A stretch of 64,000 nt of DNA from Grammothele lineata. Lineage: Eukaryota; Basidiomycota; Agaricomycetes; Polyporales; Polyporaceae. Location of the stretch: positions 744,001 through 808,000 of the forward strand of contig NDFF03000320.1 of NCBI GenBank assembly GCA_002150815.3. The letters are read 5' to 3'. Below the pieces are notes generated by a model that did not search any database, was not told the DNA's origin, and saw nothing but the letters and a program-made list of their open reading frames with translations. The position numbers and the translations under genes are program-made. Shown one piece after another: positions 9,977 through 20,400 of the stretch; within the stretch, counting starts at the first letter, position 1; every line of letters begins with the position of its first letter.

Positions 9977-11686
9977 ATGAAGCTCCTGGGCAAGTTCATT
10001 GACAAGCATCGAGCTGTGCGCAATTTGGCTCAAATTGTAGCACGGTCGTCTAACATAACAGATTTTGTCGTCAGGGATATGTCTCCCTCCGTCCCGAGGA
10101 CGATGAAGATATGTGGCATCTCTATAATCTGATTCAGGAGGTGCGGTCCAATGCTCTTCAGCACCATGGTAGTGTAACTGACAAGGTGATCGTAACTGAT
10201 ACATGCTTATGTGTTTCTCCCAGGGAGATAAAGTCCGAGGCTCAGGCATTCGACGAGTACAAAACGTCTCAACCACCGGCTCTGTCGAATCGAGGCGCAT
10301 TCGCATGACTCTCACCTTATATGTCACCAAGGTCACTTGGTGTCCAGCCACGTCCCCTGGTGTGGACTCAGGATCAGCGTATGCTACAGAGTCAACCGCT
10401 ATGGTCGAAGTTACTGGACGTGTCGCCGAGGAGAACATGTATGTCAAGCTCGGGGCGTTCCACACGCTTGCCATCGAGCCCACCAAGGATGTTCGGATAG
10501 AAAAGGGCGAAGGCTGTTGGGATAGTATATCCCTTGCTCGCATCAACGAGAGTTGTGCTCCCGGCCGAGGTGCTGAGGTCGCAGCTATCGTCTGCGGAGA
10601 AGGTGGGGTCTTTCTCGTCTGTGCTCTTGCGTGGCTGATACAGTCGCCCGCTTTAGGCACAGCGATTTTCTGTCTTCTCTCAGAACATATGACAGTGGTT
10701 CTACAGAGGTTGGAGGTTCCTATCCCGCGAAAGCTCTCGTCTCAATCGGCAGCACATGAGAAGGTATGCCAATCACGTTCGTTCACAACCAGGCTGTCCC
10801 GTTAACTCGAGGTCACAGGGCCTGGCACGGTTCTATCAGAGCGTCTATGCTTCTTTTCAGCGACATGTCCCATACGCTAGCTCCACTCTACGAGCCATCG
10901 TCATCGCTTCGCCTGGATGGGTTCGGGACGCGATCTTCGACTTCATCATGGAGGAAGCTTCGCGGACATCGAACAAACCCTTACTTTCTGTCCGAAATCA
11001 GTTTATCAAGGTTCATGTAAACAGTCCTCATGTTCATAGCTTGGTCGAAGCCCTGAAGAGTCCGGAGGTGTGGCATTTACCCTCAGCCTTAATCAGATCA
11101 TTGTTAACAGCATGTATAGATCGCAATACAAATGAAAGAGACGAAGTTCGCGCGAGAAGGGATTATGCTCGACAAGTAAGACATCGTCCACCCATGAAAG
11201 CTCCAGTTTCTGACCCCTTCGTGCAGATTCTTCAAAATGCTTGCAACAGATGAAATGCGTGCATGGTACGGTCCGGATCACGTTTCCCTTGCGGCAGATC
11301 GGGGAGCAATCCAGACTCTTCTCATATCTGATGAACTTTTCCGGTAAGGAGACATAGAAACAGCCGTTTAACCGCTGAAACCATGGCCCCAGATCGAGCG
11401 ACGCCACTACTCGTAAGAAATACGTCGATACCGTGGAAGGCGTCAAATTAAAAGGGGGCGAAGTTCTGATCTTTTCAAGCATGCACGAGTCTGGCCAGCG
11501 TAAGAGATTTTTTATTAGATTAACCGCTGTCGCTGACCGTTTGCCATAGAACTCAATCAACTAACAGGTATAGCTGCGATCCTCAGGTTCCCCCTCGATA
11601 TCGAGATTGTAGAAGCAGAAGAAAGGGAGGCGCGTGAGGAGGAAGAACGCAAGATTGCTGAACTGGATGCACTGCTTGAGTCTTGA
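9977..11686 (+). CDS. DOM34: Pelota / Dom34 ribosome rescue factor
   Basis: eRF1-like factor that, with the GTPase Hbs1, splits stalled ribosomes in no-go and nonstop mRNA decay. Exon 1 is [13 protein letters not shown]; it splices to [19 protein letters not shown] and, after another intron, [31 protein letters not shown] and [18 protein letters not shown] (domain 1, Sm-like). Domain 2 follows ([52 protein letters not shown]) and then domain 3 ([31 protein letters not shown]). It lacks the GGQ of eRF1, as expected for Pelota. It ends in an acidic, glutamate-rich tail ([15 protein letters not shown]). About eight short introns are present. Alignment to animal Pelota is collinear throughout. 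Confidence 0.93.
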
Positions 11687-11798
11687 GCGCGCCGTATTGG
11701 CGTAACAATCTATGTGACGGTGTAGCATTGAATGTAACTGTAGAGTAGTTGTACCAACATCTGTACCGCTTCACATCCAGTGCGTCAAGTCCTCCGCC

Positions 11799-12777
11799 TC
11801 AATCAGACACACCTACCCTTTCCTGATACGCCTTCCATCCTTCCGCTCGGTACCTCTCGGCCTGGGCCCGAACTGCCTCGGCATTTGCACCGTTGTCCTT
11901 CCCGTAGACACCCCGACCCACAATGATTACATCGCAGCCGGATTCGAGCACAACTTCCCTCGGTGTGCGGTACTGCTGCCCCATGCTATCTCCTTTCGCG
12001 TCGAGTCCCACCCCTGGCGTTAAAATGAGGAAATCCTCTTCCGGGTCCACTACCTCGCCTGGGCAGACCCCAATGCCATCCATTCGCCGCTGCGCAATGA
12101 ACCCGACGACAAAGTCGCGATCTGCGCGGGCCATGCGCACAGCCTCCTCGGTATATGCACCGGTGGCAAGGCTGCCTTTAGTGCTCATTTCAGCGAGTAG
12201 GAGTAGGCCGCGTCCGAGGGGTCGACCGACAGAGGCCAGGCCTGAGATGACGGAGGGTCCAGGAACTGGGTGTGCGTTGGTGATATGCGACCATGACGCG
12301 ATCTTGTACACCCCAGAGGCGTACTGGAGCGCTACAGTGTTTCCTGGCCAATCAAACGTGAGACAAATGGACTAATAGGGGTCAATGAGTCTCGTACCTA
12401 TGTCTGCGAACTTTCTGTCTTCGAAAATCTGGAAGTCATGTCTTACACTGAGCTCTTTGAGAGACTCGATCAACTCAGTGTCGAAGTCCTCGATGACATC
12501 TACGTGGGTCTGCGAAGTATTGTTTGGAATCATGACGGATAAGCTTTGGGGCTTTGGCCGTGCGTACCTTCACTAGGCAGACGTAGGGACCGACAGCATC
12601 GATGATCCTCAGGAAATCCGCCTTCTTGGTAACGTCCACGCTAACCGAGAGATTTGTTCGCTTGCGTTCGATCGTCTCGAGGAGCGCTTTTGCGGCCGGG
12701 TTGGCATGTTTCGCCGCCCTTTGCGCGTACGTCTGCCTGGCTATAGGTGCCATATCTTGCTGCTGTGTGTCGATCAT
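11799..12777 (-). CDS. URA3: Orotidine 5'-phosphate decarboxylase
   Basis: Converts OMP to UMP, the last step of de novo UMP synthesis, in the cytosol. Three exons join as [20 protein letters not shown] to VCLVKVR, then [20 protein letters not shown] to FEDRKFADI, then [19 protein letters not shown] to the end. The active-site segment [10 protein letters not shown] (Asp and Lys of the catalytic tetrad) is intact, as are the N-terminal DVTKKADFL, the loop [16 protein letters not shown], and the phosphate-binding end [11 protein letters not shown]. The length of about 280 residues fits the fungal enzyme. The second Met, eight codons in, is an alternative start. It is head-to-head with PUS7. Intact URA3 implies uracil prototrophy at this step. 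Confidence 0.95.
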
Positions 12778-12929
12778 AGCTTACTCTCTGAAAGAGTCTG
12801 AAAGTCTGTGGAGCTCATCCGCGGCTTGGATTTCGTGGGGGCGAGAGATTAGATAAGATGGAGAGCCGATCGAGATTCCCGAATGCGTCTTGGAAGGGCG
12901 CCCGAATTTATACTTCGCCCTCTCCCTCC
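12778..12929. promoter_or_regulatory. Compact shared promoter of URA3 and PUS7
   Basis: Only about 152 bases separate the two preferred start codons, or 80 if PUS7 starts at 12858. It contains an AT-rich AATTTATACTTCG followed by a CT-rich initiator region (CCCTCTCCCTCC) directly before the PUS7 start at 12930. Confidence 0.5.
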
Positions 12930-15900
12930 ATGTCCTCCTCTCCGAAAATACGCTCGCGCGAACCCGAAGACGATGTGAATGAAGCGCCAGACGCAAAACG
13001 TGTTAAGGTGGATGGAGCGTCTCAGGATGGAGACGTCACGATGGGTGACGCGACGCGGGAAGTCGCGGTAGTAAGCCTATCCGAACTTGAGGAGCAGGAA
13101 AGTATGGACAATGTTCCCACCAAAATACAAGAGCCGGAAAATCTCTTGCCACCAAGCCATGCGCTACTGAACGCTCCGCCTCCAGTGTATGGTCCTGATG
13201 GGGCTATGCAACAGATTATGGAGACCGATGTGGGGATTTCGGAGTACGTGGGGCACGATGTTCCGAGTATTGGGGGTATCATAAAGCAAAGGTGCGTTCC
13301 TGTGCTCAATCATGTTGACGCATATGGTGAGAGGACGTCTGCACGTAGGTTTACGGACTTCCTAGTCTTCGAAGTTGATTTGGACAGTCAAGTTATTCAT
13401 TTAAGATCGCTGGACATTCCTTCTTCCCCCAAGAAAGGCCCGGAGGCGGCGACGTTTGGTGCGACTGCGTCTTCCGAGGATCCTGCAGCAAATAGCAAGA
13501 CCGGTGATGGGGCTGATAGTTCCGCAACGAATATTCCAGAAACTGGCACCGCTACCCCCGTAAACCCTGATATCACAAGGGAAAATACATCGCATGAGGA
13601 CCTCCCGCCTGCGCAGCCAGAAGAGCCCTGGCCTGATCGCTTCACCGAGGCACTGAAAGCATTCTTACCAGAGGACACTATTAACCGCGTGAAGCAAATG
13701 TACCTGGAAGGCCCCGAACCTCCGTTCGTCAGCGATAGCGGTTGGGCAGGCCGTGAAGTCAAAAAGGAGGGCGGTGATACCCCAGAAGCCTCCACTTCTG
13801 CTGAACTTGCCCCGACAGAGGAGCTAGACTCTCGGGGCAAAGGTAAACGTGGAAGAGACCGCGGGAGAGGCGGACGTGGTGGACGCGGAGGACGAGGGGC
13901 TGGCAGGGGTGGCAGGTCCGGTGCGCGGGAAGACCACCGCAGAGTCTTATCCGATGTCTGTGCTCTTACGTCTTGTCATAATCACTTTGAATGCCATCTG
14001 ATTCCCTTGGAATATTTTGCTAGCCCATTGCCTCGAAGGAAACTCGCACAGGATTGCACCAGATTGTACGGGAACTATTTGATGGCAAACTAGACACCGA
14101 GACCGACACGACCGCCCCGGCGTCGGTGGATGGCTCGCGTATCGTCATTAAATGGTCAAATCGTGGCGGGGGTGGGCGAGGACGCGGTGGAGGGCGAGGT
14201 GGAGGACGCGGTGGGAGGGGTGAAGGCGGCGGTAAGCTCGCAAGTTGTGAGCACTCAGCGAGTGACTGAACTCCTCACAGGTCGCGGAGAGAGGGGCAGC
14301 TACCCTCCGTACATCCACTTCACTCTGCAAAAGACAAATCGAGACACGCAGGACGCCCTTGCACACCTGTCGCGAACACTGCATTGCAATGTGAAAGATC
14401 TTTCCGTCGCAGGGACCAAAGACAAACGAGGCGTCACCGTGCAACGTGTGTCGTTGCGGCGTGGTAATAAGACGGTTGAAGACGTCTGGAAGATGGCCAA
14501 CGGTCTCAATGGCCGGCGGGCACCGGAAGAAGCCTTGACGCAGCGCGGGGAAAGAGGTCTCCGTGTTACTGACTTCAATTATCGGAGAGCGAGCTTGGAG
14601 TTGGGGATGCTGAAGGGAAATGCGTTTGTTATCACGCTACGGTGAGTCACGAGCACTTCCCATGTGTGCATGTATTCAGCGCAATCGCTACAGGAATGTT
14701 CAAGCAGATTCGACCGCAACCATTGACCGCGCGATGACCACTATCAAGGAGAAGGGCTTTATAAATTACTATGGTAGATCCCCTCTATTGATGTTTCGTT
14801 CAAAAATGATGCTCAGTCAGTATGTTTTAGGCATGCAACGATTTGGTACAGCTTGCATTCCCACCCACACCATAGGCCTTGCTCTCTTGAAAGGCGACTG
14901 GCATAAAGCTGTCAGTCTCATCCTCCGCACTCGACCTGGCGAGCATCCAGATGTTGTCGCCGCGCGTAACGCGTGGCTTATCGACAAGGATCTCGACAGG
15001 GCGCTGGACATGATGCCGCGCCGTGTGGTTGCCGAACGGTGCATTTTGGAGAGTTACAAGAAACAAAATGGGGACACCCGGAACGCGATGGGCGCTCTGT
15101 CCACAGTGGGTTCATATTGAGAGCCGCCGCAATCGCAACAGTTAAACAATTTCGACAGATTCCTCGCAACTTGCGATTAATGTACGTTCATGCGTATCAG
15201 TCATACGTATGGAACGCAATCGTGTCGGAACGCATCCGAATGCACGGCTCAGACAAGCCTATTATTGGAGACCTTGTCTTCGACGAAGTGTCTTCCTCCA
15301 AATCCGAGGATCGCGGAGACGACGACGCAGATCTCGCTCAGGAGGGTGCAGAGGGAGGAGACGACAAAGCGGCCAATGAGGAGAACGGTATGCGTCAGCC
15401 TCATCGCCACCTGTAGGATCGTCGTTAACTCTGTCTCTGTAGCTAACCAGGGGCCCGGCGGGAGATCCAGCAAGCGATCCCGGAAGGCCTGGGAAGCGCC
15501 AAGGGTGAAAACCTTGACCGAGGCAGACCTGGAAAAGTACTCTATATTTGACGTGATCATGCCTTTGCCTGGCAAAGACGTCGACTTTCCCGGTGGCGCG
15601 CTCGGGGAGAGGTACAAGGAGTTCTTGCGCAGGGACGGTCTTGACCCGGACAATTTCATACGGAAGCAGAAGTGAGTTTGGTTCCCCTGGCTGCTTGTGG
15701 TGCCGGTCTGACAAAACTACAGAGACTACACTTTGGGCGGCTCGTACCGAAAGATTATGCATCTCCCCAAAGAGCTGTCGTGGACTGTGATGCGATACAC
15801 AGACCCGGACATGCCTCTGGCACAGTCTGACGAGGACAAACTACTCGGGATGGCTCCGCCGACGACCGTCGAGGATGGGAAGTTTCTGGCATTGCAGATC

Positions 15901-16068
15901 CACCTGCAGCTCGGTACCGCTGCGTACGCCACCATGGCCCTCCGGGAGGTTACGAAGACGGAAACGAGCTCGCATTACCAGACGACTCTCACGCAAGCAT
16001 CCGAAGACCAAAAATATCGCACGAGCGACGTCGTGGAGGGCGAGAGAACGTCGGAGGAGGCTACGTAG
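12930..16068 (+). CDS. PUS7: TruD-family tRNA/mRNA pseudouridine synthase Pus7
   Basis: Isomerises uridine to pseudouridine in tRNAs and other RNAs. The preferred start [15 protein letters not shown] follows a CT-rich tract; an in-frame ATG at 12858 would add 24 residues. Domains: a polar, acidic N-terminus; [30 protein letters not shown]; then the catalytic TruD block with [20 protein letters not shown] and [14 protein letters not shown], which holds the catalytic Asp. [20 protein letters not shown] joined to MQRFGT, and the insertion-domain helices ([14 protein letters not shown]) follow, then [17 protein letters not shown] and the closing block [35 protein letters not shown]. The exon join at 13955/14024 gives [17 protein letters not shown]. 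Two RGG-rich stretches, at about 13850-13925 and 14160-14235, interrupt the N-terminal part. Confidence 0.93.
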
Positions 16069-16570
16069 CGTGAGGACGGATGTATACGTGTCCCTGACGT
16101 GGACTTGGGGTGCGATGGGCGTGCAACCTGTAACTCGAGCGTGTCTCACTGCCTCGGGCCTGTCCGCCAATTGAGCACGACTGCTGTGAGAGTGGACTCG
16201 GTGAAGCCGTGTGAGCTTGACGGGACGCGCCCGTGCCGCCTGTGAATCGGGGTCGCGGCCCACCTGCGGCTGATCGGGCCCGGCAGGTGCGGTGCCACAG
16301 CGCCGCCTCGCACGCTGGCTGCTCTCGCACAAAATGTACCCAGAGTCTCGCCCCTCGCTCCCACCGTCCTGGCGGTATTCGTCGTCTACTTTCTTCCACG
16401 CTCTCTCTTCCTCGTCACGTTCGCACTCGTTAACGTCTCTCCACTTGTGCCGCCGACCACACTCGGCTTGTTTATAAACCCTGGTCATTCGCACCGTCCC
16501 TCGGCCTGCGTTGCCGCACTTCCCCACAAACTACCTCGTCCCCGCAACTACCTTTGAGCAAGCCTGAAGG
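16069..16570 (+). promoter_or_regulatory. PUS7 3' region and MFS gene promoter with TATA box
   Basis: The gap holds no supported gene. TTTATAAA at 16471-16478 lies about 95 bases before the MFS start codon and is followed by a pyrimidine-rich leader, a plausible core promoter. Confidence 0.45.
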
Positions 16571-18457
16571 ATGGGCAAGGTAGAGCGCGTTGTGTTTCTG
16601 TCTCTTGTACTCGATCTGTTTGGTGCGTCCCATGTCGGTAGCAGGCAGCTAGGAGACATAACATGTGCACAACGCAGCGTTCACCATCCCCCTCCCTCTC
16701 TTTCCTCGTATCATTGAATGGTACACGAAGGTATGGCCCCGACTCGTATTCTGCTACTTTTGATCCACAATTGTTTCTGCAGCGAGAAACATCCGACCCT
16801 CATGGATTCCTATCCCAAACGCTCGCCTTGGTTTCATGGGCTCGTGGACTCTTGTACACACCAACGTCAAATCCTCAGCGATGGGACGTTGTTCTCCTTG
16901 GGGGTTTGATGGGGTCAATATTCTCGTAAATCCTCATTCTTTCATGTCGCACGCGCATCCTGACGTTGATTCCGTGCAATGCAGTGCTCTTCAATGGTCA
17001 GCGCCCTTCACGTCTGCAGAAAACCAGTCTAACTCTAATGCAGGTTTATCTCACCGCACATCGGAGCTCTAAGTGACAAGTATGGGCGCAAACATATCCT
17101 ACTTCTCACCATGATTGGGAATTTGCTGTCTGCTCTGGTGTGAGTGCGTCACAGGTGCAGGGATGACCGATTTATTGACATAGGTCCTAGTTGGGTCTTT
17201 TCTACATCATTCGCCACATATATGCTGTCACGGGTGATCGGAGGTCTTAGCGAGGGGAACGTCCAACTTGCTATGTACGTCGTTTTACTCGCTCATCTGC
17301 ATCTGGGGACTCAACTTGCGTTATAGTGCTATATTATCCGACGTCACGACTCCAGAGACACGCGCAAAGGCTTTGGCCCACGTGGGCATTGCCTTTGCCA
17401 TCTGCTTCTGCATTGGCCCTCCGATCGGGGCGTACTTTGCATCCCGCCCTCTTCCCCCCTCCATCACTGCTTCCGGCATTGAACTCAACGTGTATGCTCT
17501 CCCTGCCCTGTTAACCCTCATCCTCCTTGCTCTTGAAACCATCTTCCTCATCTTCGCCCTTCCTGAAACTCGTGGAAAAGGGTTCCCAAAGCCTGCGGTC
17601 AATGGCACCGTAAGCGGCTCAGCGAACGGAAAGGCTAACGGGAAAGCGGAAACTGGGATCGCCCAGACTTCGAGGCAAGGCACTGCGACGGAGCGTATAC
17701 AGATGCTCAGGGAACTGCGGCGTCTGCACTTCCTGTTTCTCGGCGTTTTCTCTGGCGTCGAATTCACCCTCACGTTCCTCACGTTCGACTGTGAGTTGTT
17801 ATCTTACATTTCACTTCATTGGCTTAAATCTGAGGAATGTGCAGTGTTTGACTGGAACAACAAGCAGAACGGCGCACTCATCGGCTCCATTGGAATCATC
17901 AGCGCTCTTCTGCAGGGTGGCTACGTTCGCCGTGCGATGTCGAAAGTTGGCGAGGGCGTCATGGCACGCCGCGGAATCAGCAGCTGTGCCGTCGGCCTCG
18001 TCCTGCTCACCATCCTGCCCCACACGATCGCAAACTATCCGACAGTAGCCGTGCGCCTCCTCCAAGGCGCTGCGGTCTGTATGGCGATGACATCCGCGAC
18101 GGTCGTGAATTCGTTGACGGCGTACGCGTCACTCCAGTGCGACGATGTCATGGTGGATCAAGACACAGGGAAGACTGCTGAGGAGCACCCAGAACTTGCG
18201 AAAGGTAAGGCGCTGGGCAAGTTCCGCTCGTCTGGCCAGCTTGGACGCGCGATTGGCCCGCTCCTCGGTACGTACTTCTCTTCTTCGTGAATGAATCACG
18301 ATCGTGATGGCGTTGTACCCGTGTAGCTTGCGCATCCTACTGGACCTTTGGACCCTCTTTGACATACGCGGTCAGCGCTGTTGCTATGTTTGCTCTGTCG
18401 GGGGGAATGAGGTCTGTTGCCAAGCGACGGACGCTGGCTGCAGCGAAATCTCAATAA
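16571..18457 (+). CDS. Major facilitator superfamily transporter (MFSD10/TetA-like)
   Basis: Integral membrane transporter, substrate unknown. The start MGKVERVVFLSLVLDLF opens the first membrane helix and splices to AFTIPLPLFPRIIEWY. The signature loop between helices 2 and 3 is clear (FISPHIGALSDKYGRKHILLL, the MFS motif GxLSDxxGRK), then MIGNLLSALVWVFSTSFATYMLSRVIGGLSEGNVQ in pieces and LSDVTTPETRAKALAHVGIAFAICFCIGPPIGAYF (drug:proton antiporter-like). A charged central loop (about residues 230-270, with KANGKAE) separates the two halves. The second half continues FLFLGVFSGVEFTLTFLTFD, GALIGSIGIISALLQGGYV and FRSSGQLGRAIGPLL, then TYAVSAVAMFALSGGMRSVA. Several introns interrupt it. The best-known relatives are MFSD10-like organic anion carriers; this is inference. 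Confidence 0.87.
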
Positions 18458-18766
18458 CTTAAATCTATTGTCGTTGCTGTAGAATGTTCGATAGGTTGTT
18501 TTACACTAGCTACCAATGTAACTTAATGGATTACTCATTCTCACAATCTCACACGCTTTATCTGTCGGTTGCTTGGTGTTCAACCGACTCTTCGAAGTAT
18601 GATTGTCGCTCGCTCTTAGCCTGTGCTGGAGCTGAGTAAGCGCTTCGGCTCTTGTCATTCAACCACCGCCACAACCGTGAGTGGACCAATGTAGTACCTA
18701 CTCAAATACTCTATCTAGATTCAACGCGTTCGACTTCCAGGATATCATACTGTGTACAACACTTTT
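18458..18766. other. Intergenic, may hold an upstream exon of the next gene
   Basis: An acceptor-like TATCTAG at about 18712-18718 precedes an open frame that reads into the next gene. An upstream coding exon with a different start codon is therefore possible, but I could not identify one. Confidence 0.3.
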
Positions 18767-20338
18767 ATGTTGAGATCGAAGGCAATATGCGCTTTGCCAC
18801 GAGGAATGCGTATTATCTGCGAATATCTGCGTCCACCATCTTACCACTATACGTGAGTAAACTCGCACTCGGTTTTCGCCTTCTAGCCTCACATACGTCT
18901 TTCAGATCTATTTAGATGAACGGCATGTCGAATGGATGTCAGAGCGCGTGCTGCAACATGTCCTAGCAGACATACGACCCTTGTACGTTGTATCACCTGT
19001 ACTACACGTCAACAAGACACCGCTTACAGGTTGAGTAGGATTATACCAAAGCTGAACGCCGAAGTTGACGCGCAATGGGGGCCTGGAGGGTCTACGAATG
19101 CCAAACGGGGTACCCTGGACGTACATCGAGGAGGTACGGCACCTCCATCTGCCAAAGACTCCGCTCTGTGCTAATGTCGCTTGTGATTAGACACGTACCA
19201 GTTCGGCTACTTTTTACGCGGAACGGAACCGCATGCTGTATTAATAAAGGTGTGCTGAATTGCAGCCATCCGAAGGCCGTATCCATTCGCTGACGCTTGG
19301 ACCATGCAGTCCAGGCTGTTCACCGCTGCCCCACCCGTGAAGAGGACCTTTCAGCCTGCTGCGAAGAACAATCGAACAGGTTCTGCTGGCAGCGGGACTG
19401 GGAAGTGGAAAGAGATAAGTACAGAACAGGCCGCACAGAAGCGCAAACAAAAACCTCATCCCAGGGGAAAGGGCAAAGCACGCCAAGTTGAAGAAGAGGA
19501 TGCGATATCTATTTCGAGTGAAGACGAAGGATTGGCAGAAGACGTGACCCTCGAGACACTTGCCTCAAGAAGACCTAAGCGCGCACGCAAGGTCGTCGCT
19601 GGTGGCTATCGTGAAGTTGACGAAGACGAGGAATTGGCCATCACGCCCGGCGCACCTCCTGCGGGTCTTTCGAGCGACCAGAATCATGACGATGGCTACA
19701 CGCCGGCGGCAACGGAGCACGCTGAACCAATAGTTCTTAAAAGTGAAGAGACCGAGCCATCTTTGGCTGATATCCCTCCGCGAGAGGAAGCCGAAGAACC
19801 CGTGCGCACCACTCCTACAGACGTCGATGAGGTCCCCTCCTCCATGCACGTAGAGCTCGTTGATGAGGGCGAAGAGCCCAAACCCAAGCCCATCCTCAAA
19901 CTGCAGTACCACGGCTTTACCATCCATGGCCGCTGCCTTTGTATTATCGTCGAGCCTTGGCCGCCGCTCCGCTCCGCGACCCGCGTACCGTCCCTTGCGC
20001 CGATGGGTGTGGTAGCTCCTCGGGCCCCAAGCATAGCCCCGCAAGATTTTGTACCCTCCGGAGGGGCCGCGGCGGCCCAGCGCGAGCGCACGCCGCTTTT
20101 CCTTCCAGACTTTGACAGAGAGCCGACGCCGGGTCCGTCCGGTTCTCGGCGGACGCTGCCTCCTGTACCTCTCTTCTCGGAAGCGACAGACGAGGCGAGC
20201 GACGAAGAGGGAGACATGGTACTCTTCAGTCAGATTCTGCAGTCGGCGGGCGAACATCCACCCGGCATCGCAGAAGACGACGACGAGATAGAAGGGGCGG
20301 TATTCTTCGGGGACGCAGATGAGATGAGAGAGCTCTAA
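18767..20338 (+). CDS. Unrecognised acidic protein with a folded-looking N-terminal region
   Basis: I do not recognise this gene. Exons can be joined as MLRSKAICALPRGMRIICEY, LRPPSYHYT, IYLDERHVEWMSERVLQH, SRIIPKLNAEVDAQW, DTYQFGYFLRGTEPHAVLIK and SRLFTAAPPVKRTFQPA. Introns sit near 18854-18905, 18982-19030, 19134-19190 and about 19252-19310. The N-terminal 140 residues look folded; the rest is low-complexity: a basic stretch (KRKQKPHPRGKGKAR), an acidic stretch DAISISSEDEG that resembles a SUMO-interacting motif, RRPKRARK (a possible nuclear signal), an island LQYHGFTIHGRCLCIIVEPW, and an acidic tail. A nuclear regulatory or adaptor protein is a guess. The start is uncertain, because the frame is open upstream to about 18719. 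Confidence 0.6.
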
Positions 20339-20400
20339 CTAGTATTATGATGGGCACTATTGTATACATTGACGACCATTCCGCACGACGCAAAGTGCCA

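Noticed and set aside
19565..20257. Long open frames antisense to the acidic protein gene
   Set aside because: They mirror the low-complexity coding sequence on the plus strand, which has supporting splice sites.
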